This document shows positions 1 to 5,081 of a stretch of DNA of 6,444 nucleotides, in pieces. Below the pieces are notes generated by a model, which was not told the origin of the DNA, did not search any database, and saw only the letters and a list, made by a program, of their open reading frames with translations. The position numbers and the translations under genes were made by a program. Where the stretch lies: assembly GCA_948552115.1 (NCBI GenBank), contig CAOWNX010000044.1, positions 1 to 6,444 of the forward strand, given 5' to 3'. Position 1 is the stretch's first letter, and each line of letters opens with the position of its first letter. The stretch comes from an uncultured Bacilli bacterium (GTDB lineage Bacteria; Bacillota_I; Bacilli_A; RF39; UBA660).

Positions 1-209
1 ACTTCACCCGTATAGTTTCCACACGAAAATTCACTTACATCTTGTGCTCCTATCGCATATTTTCTAGAATGCATAATTGGTAAGTAAGGATAAGACGGAC
101 AAATTACTAGTTTTATATTTTCAATCAAAGTGTTTTCGATTTGTTTTTTATCTTTTAAAACTTCTTCTAATGTTTTATTGCTTTTCCAATTACAGATCAA
201 GAGTTTCAA
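1..209 (-). CDS. tpiA: Triosephosphate isomerase, N-terminal part (gene runs off the left edge)
   Basis: Interconverts dihydroxyacetone phosphate and glyceraldehyde 3-phosphate in the cytoplasm (glycolysis and gluconeogenesis). Only the first 69 codons are in the window. The translation begins MKLLICNWKSNKT, the first beta strand of the TIM barrel. It includes the invariant Asn (residue 7) and catalytic Lys (residue 9) of the NWK motif. Further on come CPSYPYL (about 37-43) and IGAQDVS...GNYTGEV (about 53-70), the conserved segment at the end of the second and third strands. The catalytic His and Glu would lie beyond the window. The start is a TTG at 207-209, chosen because it gives the family's N-terminus and sits 8 nt after a GAGGG ribosome binding site. 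TTG at 213-215 and GTG at 216-218 are in frame but too close to that site. The gene overlaps the end of pgk by 20 nt, which suggests translational coupling. The identification is firm; the start is likely. Confidence 0.93.
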   Translation of the reverse strand, partial: MKLLICNWKSNKTLEEVLKDKKQIENTLIENIKLVICPSYPYLPIMHSRKYAIGAQDVSEFSCGNYTGE

Positions 210-1401
210 TTTCAACACCCTCTTTTATGTTGTCTAGAGCTGGTAGAGAATCGGTACTTAAGTATTCTAATGTTGCTCCACCGCCACTTGAGATATACGT
301 AAATTTGTTTTGATATCCTAGATTTCTTGCCGCACTTGCAGAATCTCCACCACCAATAATTACTTTTGCATTACTTTCTGATAAGATGCGAAAAAATTCT
401 TTGGTACCATTGGCAAATTTTTTATTTTCATACATTCCTAAGGTTCCGTTTACAAAAACAGTTTTAGAGGAATCAATTATCTTTTTAAATTTTTCAAGCG
501 TTTTTATTCCAACATCTAAAATCATATCGTTATCATCTATTTTATCAATTCTTTTGTATTTTACATAGTTTTCATCATAGGTACTTCCTACAATTGCATC
601 CAGTGGGAGCACAAATTTGTCTTTGTATTTTAACATCATTTTTTTAATGCGTTCAATGATAAAGTAATCGATACTTGCAAGACTTTGACCCACACTAAAA
701 TCAAGGGCTCTTAGACAGGTATTAGCGATTGCTCCTCCACAAAGAAGATAGTCACATTTTTCAATTAGTTTTTCAATTAGAACTATTTTATCATCAAATT
801 TTGCTCCACTCATCACTACTACAAAAGGATGTTCTGGATTTTTTACGAGTTCATTTAAGTTTTTAATTTCTTTTTGCATTAAAAATCCAATACAACTTGG
901 TAGGTATTTGCTTATTCCATAATTGGAAGCATGACGTCTATGAGAGGTACCAAAGGCATCATTTACAAAAACCGTTCCAAGACTTGCCCAAAATTCTGAT
1001 AATTGTGTTTCACATTTACTTTCTAATTTATTTGGTACATCTAGAAATCTTGTGTTTTCTAACATTAATATTTCTTTTGGTTTTAATTTCTGAACTCGCA
1101 ATTTTAATTCTGGATTAAAGTTTTCTTTGGAGAAGTATACTTCTTGTTTTAATAATTCTTTTAATCTTTTTGCAATTGGTTCTAGGCTATTTTTCTTTTT
1201 ATCTGCTTCTGTTTTTATTTTTCCTAAATGACTTAGAATGATGATTTTACAATTTTCTTTTAATAAGTAGTTTATTGTGTCTAGTGTTTCTTTGATTTTC
1301 GTATCGTCTAAAATCATTCCATTATTCATTGGAACGTTATAGTCTACTCTTAAGATTACGGTTTGATTTGAGACATTGGTATTTTGTAATGTTTGTTTCA
1401 T
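190..1401 (-). CDS. pgk: Phosphoglycerate kinase
   Basis: Transfers the acyl phosphate of 1,3-bisphosphoglycerate to ADP, giving 3-phosphoglycerate and ATP, in cytoplasmic glycolysis. At 403 aa it is near the usual 390-400. N-domain substrate motifs are RVDYNVP (18-24), SHLGK (57-61), LENTRF (114-119) and NDAFGTSHRRHAS (147-159). C-domain nucleotide motifs are SGAKFDDK (198-205), GGAIANT (222-228), NGTLGMYE (318-325), GGGDSA (350-355) and SGGGATLEYL (372-381). Several motifs depart from consensus: NGTLG replaces NGPMG, DVGIKT replaces DIGPKT, and SGAK replaces GGAK. The catalytic Arg18, Lys201, Glu325 and Asp353 are nevertheless present. The C-terminus has a tail of about ten residues, KEGVEIETLDL, overlapping tpiA. 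I chose the ATG at 1399-1401. An in-frame GTG at 1408-1410 would add three residues but falls almost on the predicted transcription start. It forms an operon with tpiA, driven by the promoter just upstream. Confidence 0.95.
   Translation of the reverse strand: MKQTLQNTNVSNQTVILRVDYNVPMNNGMILDDTKIKETLDTINYLLKENCKIIILSHLGKIKTEADKKKNSLEPIAKRLKELLKQEVYFSKENFNPELKLRVQKLKPKEILMLENTRFLDVPNKLESKCETQLSEFWASLGTVFVNDAFGTSHRRHASNYGISKYLPSCIGFLMQKEIKNLNELVKNPEHPFVVVMSGAKFDDKIVLIEKLIEKCDYLLCGGAIANTCLRALDFSVGQSLASIDYFIIERIKKMMLKYKDKFVLPLDAIVGSTYDENYVKYKRIDKIDDNDMILDVGIKTLEKFKKIIDSSKTVFVNGTLGMYENKKFANGTKEFFRILSESNAKVIIGGGDSASAARNLGYQNKFTYISSGGGATLEYLSTDSLPALDNIKEGVEIETLDL
218..226 (-). promoter_or_regulatory. 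Ribosome binding site of tpiA, inside the pgk coding region
   Basis: The minus strand reads AAAAGAGGG here, followed by 8 nt and then TTG (207-209). This spacing decides the tpiA start among three in-frame alternative start codons. It lies within the last codons of pgk, so ribosomes finishing pgk pass over it. Confidence 0.65.
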
Positions 1402-1418
1402 AGTTATCACTCATTCTT

Positions 1419-1447
1419 ATTATATCCAATTCAATGGTTTTTAGCAA
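1419..1447 (-). promoter_or_regulatory. Sigma-A-type promoter for pgk-tpiA
   Basis: On the minus strand, TTGCTA (1442-1447, 4 of 6 matches to TTGACA) is separated by exactly 17 nt from a perfect TATAAT (1419-1424). The predicted transcription start near 1412 leaves a leader of only about 10 nt before the pgk ATG at 1401. With no clear terminator between the ABC gene and pgk, read-through from the transporter gene may add to expression. Confidence 0.7.
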
Positions 1448-1470
1448 AAATATAGTCTTTTATTTGACGA

Positions 1471-3129
1471 TTATTTTTCTTTTTTTATGATTCTTCGTAT
1501 AACAAGGAATGTTAAGCAAATAAAGATAATGGACATTAAAATAAGTATCCACCATGTATTCCAAATGTGAGAACTGGTATATTCAAAGAAATCTTCAGCT
1601 TCTTGGAGAAATAAATCGATAGATATTTGTTCTGGTAAAATCCCATTTAGTTTGGTTTGTTTTACTACTTCAATTAAATTAGAGGTGGAGCCCATGATGT
1701 AAATAGCGTATTTTCCGATTATAAAATTTGAAATGGTATGGGCAATTCCTTCTATTTTAAGAAGGATTCCAGAAAATATTAATTGAATAATCATATAAAT
1801 AATGGCGAATATTAAAGTGAATTCTTGTTTTTTGACAAATCCAGAAACACTTAATCCAATCATGCAGGCAGAAAAGTTAATGAAAAAGAAGTGCGCAATG
1901 TATTCTACGAGTGCAAATTGAAATATGAGTCCTTCTTTCGGTAATTCAAAGTGTATGGCAAGAGTACTCATAAATAAAATTGATTGTAGAAGACAAATAC
2001 TTCCTAGGACAATAATTTTAGAACAGACATAGCTATTTAAGCTGATGTTTGACATGTATTCTCTTTTTAATATGTCTTTTTCTTTGACAATTTCTTGAAC
2101 AGAATTAAATAATCCAATCCACATTGCTGCACAAGTGGTTGCAAATAATACTATTTTGGCTGAATCGTACTGTTTTAATCCATCACTTGGTACTGCGATA
2201 TTAAATAAACTGGCGATGATGACTCCTTGAAATAAAATCATAAATAGTAAAAATTTATCGTTCCAAATAATTTCTAAATATCTTCGTGATAAATAGTATA
2301 TTTCTTTAAATTTTTGCGATTTTGGATGTGGAGATTTTTTTTCTATTTTTGGTTTTGATTTTTGTTTTATTGTTTTTAAATAGGATTCACTGTATTCTTC
2401 AATTTGGTTTAATAAGATTTCGTAGATATCTACAAATTTTTTAACATGAAAGTATTCAAAACTTGATTTATAATCCATGACTCCAGCAATTTGTCCATCT
2501 TTTCCCATAAAAATGATTTCGTCACATAAATCTAAATTGGATACGGTATGGGCTGATATTACTATGGTGGTACCAGATTCACTAATTCTTTTTAAGAGTT
2601 TCATAAGCTTTTTTTCAATGTGGAGGTCTAATCCACTGGTCGGTTCGTCCAAAATTAAAACTTTTGGAGAAAATAATAGTTCTAAGGCAATGGATAATCT
2701 CCGTTTTTCTCCACCACTTAAATTTTTTATTAATGTGTTTTCTTTTCCAGAAAGTCCTAAAGAGTTAATTACTTCTTTGATTCTTTCTATCATTTCTTCT
2801 GTCCTTTTTTCTTTGAAACGTAATTTTGCAGCATACCAAAGTTCTTTATAAAGCGTTAAATCTTTATGTAAAATTTCACGTTGGGGAACATAGGCGATAA
2901 ATTCTCGTAAGTCATTTTCATGTAATTCATAATTATCGTAATAAATTTTTCCAGAATTGTTTTTTTCATAACCACTCATGGCATTTAATAAAGTTGTCTT
3001 TCCTGCTCCACTAGGTCCTACTAAAGCTACAAAAGTATTTTTTTTGATTTTTAAATTTACATTTTTTAAGATATATTTTTTGTTTTTTACTTGTTTGTTT
3101 AAGTTTTCTATCTGTATTTCAGAACCCAT
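1471..3129 (-). CDS. ABCG-type ABC half-transporter (ATPase domain followed by permease domain)
   Basis: A 552-residue membrane exporter subunit with an N-terminal ATPase (about 4-230), a basic, hydrophilic linker (about 245-275) and an ABC-2-type membrane domain (about 276-552). ATPase motifs are all intact: Walker A GPSGAGKTT (38-46), Q-loop Gln83, signature LSGGE (137-141), Walker B VLILDEP (157-163), D-loop SGLD (165-168) and H-loop His194. About six hydrophobic segments lie near 292-311, 325-345, 370-392, 403-428, 437-457 and 523-545. An amphipathic VQEIVKEKDILKREYM stretch (344-359) resembles the connecting helix of ABCG proteins. This ATPase-first order is that of the ABCG/White family, which works as a dimer; the substrate cannot be told. 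The ATG at 3127-3129 follows an AAAGGTG ribosome binding site. The frame is open 50 codons further up, but that stretch covers the promoter and does not look like protein. The gene is divergent from the redox gene. Confidence 0.9.
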   Translation of the reverse strand: MGSEIQIENLNKQVKNKKYILKNVNLKIKKNTFVALVGPSGAGKTTLLNAMSGYEKNNSGKIYYDNYELHENDLREFIAYVPQREILHKDLTLYKELWYAAKLRFKEKRTEEMIERIKEVINSLGLSGKENTLIKNLSGGEKRRLSIALELLFSPKVLILDEPTSGLDLHIEKKLMKLLKRISESGTTIVISAHTVSNLDLCDEIIFMGKDGQIAGVMDYKSSFEYFHVKKFVDIYEILLNQIEEYSESYLKTIKQKSKPKIEKKSPHPKSQKFKEIYYLSRRYLEIIWNDKFLLFMILFQGVIIASLFNIAVPSDGLKQYDSAKIVLFATTCAAMWIGLFNSVQEIVKEKDILKREYMSNISLNSYVCSKIIVLGSICLLQSILFMSTLAIHFELPKEGLIFQFALVEYIAHFFFINFSACMIGLSVSGFVKKQEFTLIFAIIYMIIQLIFSGILLKIEGIAHTISNFIIGKYAIYIMGSTSNLIEVVKQTKLNGILPEQISIDLFLQEAEDFFEYTSSHIWNTWWILILMSIIFICLTFLVIRRIIKKEK

Positions 3130-3150
3130 AATTTCACCTTTTTCTAATTT

Positions 3151-3179
3151 ACTATATAATATTTTTTGCTTTGTGTCTA
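3151..3179 (-). promoter_or_regulatory. Promoter of the ABC transporter gene
   Basis: The minus strand carries TAGACA (3174-3179, 5 of 6 matches to the -35 consensus), a 17-nt spacer and TATAGT (3151-3156, 5 of 6 matches to the -10). The predicted start is near 3145, with a leader of about 16 nt that contains the AAAGGTG ribosome binding site. This supports the ATG at 3129 as the start and rules against the longer open frame. Confidence 0.6.
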
Positions 3180-3192
3180 ATTCATTTTTTGG

Positions 3193-3221
3193 TTGTATCT
3201 TTTTCTTTTTTTCGTTATGAT
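3193..3221 (+). promoter_or_regulatory. Promoter of the flavin reductase-rubredoxin gene
   Basis: TTGTAT (3193-3198, 3 of 6 matches), a 17-nt pyrimidine-rich spacer and TATGAT (3216-3221, 5 of 6 matches). The predicted start is near 3228, just ahead of the GGAAGG ribosome binding site at 3232-3237. The -35 is weak, so the gene may need an activator or be expressed at a low level. The spacer contains a run of seven T's. Confidence 0.45.
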
Positions 3222-3243
3222 TTTTATAGATTGGAAGGATTTT

Positions 3244-3846
3244 ATGAAAAATAAGAAAATCACTAGAAAAATAACACAAGGGGTTTATGCGTTAACTACA
3301 ATGGGAGGGGGTTGTATTGTCGATGCCGTTTCTCAAGTGAGTGCAGGAGATTATCCATGTATTTCTGTCGCTGTTATGAAAACCAATCATACACATGATT
3401 TAATGAAAAAAGAAAATCGTTTTGCTCTTTCGGTTCTTGGAAAAAAGGTAGCACCAAAAATTATACAAATATTTGGTATGAATTCAATGAGAAATTTGAA
3501 TAAGTTTCAGATGATTCCAACACAAAAGGAAATGGAATTACCAATTATTCCAGATTCTTTGGGATATATGATTTGTGAAATTATCGATTCCATTGATATG
3601 GATACACATACGTTGTTTATTGGAAAATTAATCGAAGCCGATATTTTACAAGAAGGAGAAGCTATGAGTTATGGTTATTATCAAGATCATAAGGAAGATT
3701 ATGTAAAAGTAAATACTTCTTGTGGAAAGACAGCTTGGATTTGTACAGCATGTGGTTATATCTATTATGGAGAAGAAATTCCACAAAATTTTAAATGTCC
3801 ACAGTGTGGGTTGGATTGTAGTTATTTTAAAAAATTAGATAACTAA
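3244..3846 (+). CDS. Flavin reductase-like protein with C-terminal rubredoxin domain (high-molecular-weight rubredoxin type)
   Basis: A 200-residue cytoplasmic electron-transfer protein. Residues about 5-155 match the FMN-binding flavin reductase-like fold, with ITQGVYALTT (10-19), GCIVDAVSQVS (23-33) and ISVAVMKTNHTHDLM (40-54). Residues 165-200 form a short rubredoxin: CTAC (Cys167, Cys170) and CPQC (Cys185, Cys188), the four iron ligands, ending in SYFKKL. The 14 residues between the cysteine pairs make it the short kind seen at the end of rubrerythrin, not the 50-residue classical form. In the known Hrb of Moorella this combination carries electrons from NADH to a flavodiiron oxygen/NO reductase; that role is inferred here, as no such partner is in the window. 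The ATG at 3244 follows GGAAGG by 6 nt. It is the only complete gene on the plus strand and is divergent from the ABC transporter. Confidence 0.88.
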   Translation: MKNKKITRKITQGVYALTTMGGGCIVDAVSQVSAGDYPCISVAVMKTNHTHDLMKKENRFALSVLGKKVAPKIIQIFGMNSMRNLNKFQMIPTQKEMELPIIPDSLGYMICEIIDSIDMDTHTLFIGKLIEADILQEGEAMSYGYYQDHKEDYVKVNTSCGKTAWICTACGYIYYGEEIPQNFKCPQCGLDCSYFKKLDN

Positions 3847-3886
3847 AATTGAATCTCAAAAGCTTGACTATCTAAAAATTGTTTGA

Positions 3887-3922
3887 ATTGTATCTTGAAT
3901 TTTATAGGATACAATCTTTTTT
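3887..3922 (+). terminator. Intrinsic terminator after the flavin reductase-rubredoxin gene
   Basis: ATTGTATC (3887-3894) and GATACAAT (3908-3915) form a perfect 8-bp stem around a 13-nt loop, followed by C and six T's (3917-3922). It lies 40 nt after the stop codon. The stem has little GC, so strength is uncertain. Confidence 0.72.
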
Positions 3923-4028
3923 ATATGTAAAGAATTCCTTGCCATATTTATTGAAACTATTTTATTTGAATGACAAATTATTATTAATTTAAGAAAAAAG
4001 TCAAGGAAGAAGTTTTTGCTTTTGCATC

Positions 4029-4063
4029 AAAAAAACAGCAATTAAAATAATTTTTTTGCTGTT
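4029..4063 (-). terminator. Intrinsic terminator of gap, overlapping its stop codon
   Basis: On the minus strand, AACAGCAA (4063-4056) pairs with TTGCTGTT (4041-4034), an 8-bp stem with a 14-nt AT-only loop. The run of seven T's at 4035-4029 overlaps the last two stem bases. The 5' arm is inside the coding region and encodes the Thr-Ala-Lys near the C-terminus; the stop codon lies in the loop. Confidence 0.72.
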
Positions 4064-5037
4064 CGAATCATCTGGGCAGTATATCCTGTTTCATTATCAT
4101 ACCAAGCTACAATTTTAACAAGTTGCGTTCCATCACTTTCGATAATATTGGTAAGTTCTGCATCTACGGTAGCTCCTACTTTTTTTCCGATGATATCACT
4201 TGATACGATTGGATCATAAGTTATCTTTAATGTCTCATTTTGATTTTTTTCGATTAATTGATTGATTTCTTCTTTAGTGGTATTTCTTTTTAGTTCTAGG
4301 GTTACATCAATCATGGAACCATCACTTACTGGGACACGATAAGCAATGCCATCTAATTTTCCTTTTAGTGAAGGAATTACTTCTCCAATGGCTTTGGCAG
4401 CTCCAGTACTTGATGGAACAATATTTTGAGCACATGCTCTACCACGGCGCGATTTATATCCTTTTTTGTGAGCAATATCAAGGGTTGCTTGGTCGTTTGT
4501 ATAAGCATGAACAGTGCTCATAAATCCTTTTTTGATGCCGTATTCTTGCTCTAATATATTTAACACAGGGGCGAGGCAATTGGTGGTACAAGAAGCTGCA
4601 GAGATTATTTTTTCGCTTCCATCTAAAATAGTGTCATTTACATTATAAACGATTGTTTTCATGTTCCCTTTTCCTGGAGCAGAGATTAATACTTTTTTGG
4701 CACCTGCTTCAATATGTTTATAAGCTTTTTCCTCACTTGTAAAGAGTCCTGTACTTTCAATAACTAAATCTACCTCTAATTCTTTCCATGGTAAATTACT
4801 TGGGTCAGTTTCTTGAAATACAGGTATTTTTTTATTTTCATAGATGATAGTATTTTTTTCATAAGATATTTCTTTGTCTAAAGTTCGATGGTTGGTATCA
4901 TATTTTAATAGGTATGCCAAATCTTCTGCCTCGGTTAAATCATTGATTGCAACGATTTGAAAATCTTTTTCTTGTATCATTTCTCGAAATGCAAGTCTTC
5001 CGATTCTTCCAAATCCATTAATTGCTACTTTTATCAT
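4042..5037 (-). CDS. gap: Glyceraldehyde-3-phosphate dehydrogenase (phosphorylating)
   Basis: Oxidises glyceraldehyde 3-phosphate with NAD+ and phosphate to 1,3-bisphosphoglycerate, the substrate of Pgk, in cytoplasmic glycolysis. At 331 aa it has the family's normal length. The Rossmann motif is NGFGRIGR (7-14), and Asp33 of INDL fits NAD+ preference. The active site is SAASCTTNCLAP (148-157 core, catalytic Cys150) with His177 in TVHAYTND. PSSTGAAKAIGEVIP (208-222), YRVPVSDGS (233-241) and WYDNETGY (312-319) are further family motifs. The usual Asn two residues before Cys150 is Ala, which is mild. The start is the ATG at 5035-5037, preceded by AGAAGGA and giving the family N-terminus MIKVAINGFG. 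The frame stays open to an ATG at 5083-5085 that overlaps the TGA of the kinase, but the 16 extra residues are lysine-rich and unlike the family. Probably co-transcribed with the kinase. Confidence 0.95.
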   Translation of the reverse strand: MIKVAINGFGRIGRLAFREMIQEKDFQIVAINDLTEAEDLAYLLKYDTNHRTLDKEISYEKNTIIYENKKIPVFQETDPSNLPWKELEVDLVIESTGLFTSEEKAYKHIEAGAKKVLISAPGKGNMKTIVYNVNDTILDGSEKIISAASCTTNCLAPVLNILEQEYGIKKGFMSTVHAYTNDQATLDIAHKKGYKSRRGRACAQNIVPSSTGAAKAIGEVIPSLKGKLDGIAYRVPVSDGSMIDVTLELKRNTTKEEINQLIEKNQNETLKITYDPIVSSDIIGKKVGATVDAELTNIIESDGTQLVKIVAWYDNETGYTAQMIRTAKKLF

Positions 5038-5054
5038 TTTTTCCTTCTTTCTTT

Positions 5055-5080
5055 TGTGGATAACTACTATGTTGTCCACT
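5055..5080. promoter_or_regulatory. Inverted repeat with a perfect DnaA-box arm in the gap leader
   Basis: On the plus strand GTGGATAAC (5056-5064) and GTTGTCCAC (5071-5079) are inverted copies, 8 of 9 positions complementary, separated by 6 nt. Bases 5055-5063, TGTGGATAA, are the exact complement of the DnaA box TTATCCACA; the other arm, TTGTCCACT (5072-5080), differs from the box at two positions. It lies between the kinase stop and the gap ribosome binding site. It could be a protein-binding operator, a DnaA site or an RNA hairpin in the leader; the sequence alone does not decide. Confidence 0.45.
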
Positions 5081-5081
5081 T

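Noticed and set aside
1426..1437. Imperfect palindrome CCAATTCAATGG within the pgk promoter spacer
   Set aside because: Only 8 of 12 positions are symmetric; it does not match the cre or CggR operator patterns I know.
2477..2851. A 124-codon open frame on the plus strand
   Set aside because: It is the complement of the ABC ATPase domain, has no ribosome site and resembles no known protein; the same holds for the other plus-strand frames opposite pgk, gap and the kinase.
3193..3243. A 17-residue hydrophobic N-terminal extension of the flavin reductase-rubredoxin, resembling a signal anchor
   Set aside because: It overlaps the promoter and ribosome site, and the family is cytoplasmic and begins near residue 1 of the chosen start.
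3130..3279. A 50-codon N-terminal extension of the ABC transporter reading frame
   Set aside because: It overlaps the predicted promoters of both divergent genes, is lysine-rich and low complexity, and a well-spaced AAAGGTG site precedes the ATG at 3129.
3864..3869. TTGACT, a possible -35 box on the plus strand after the redox gene
   Set aside because: No -10 box at a workable distance, and a terminator follows directly.
3935..4008. Inverted repeat TTCCTTG / CAAGGAA in the convergent intergenic region
   Set aside because: Seven bases with about 60 nt between the arms in AT-rich DNA; compatible with chance, and not followed by a convincing terminator or operator context.
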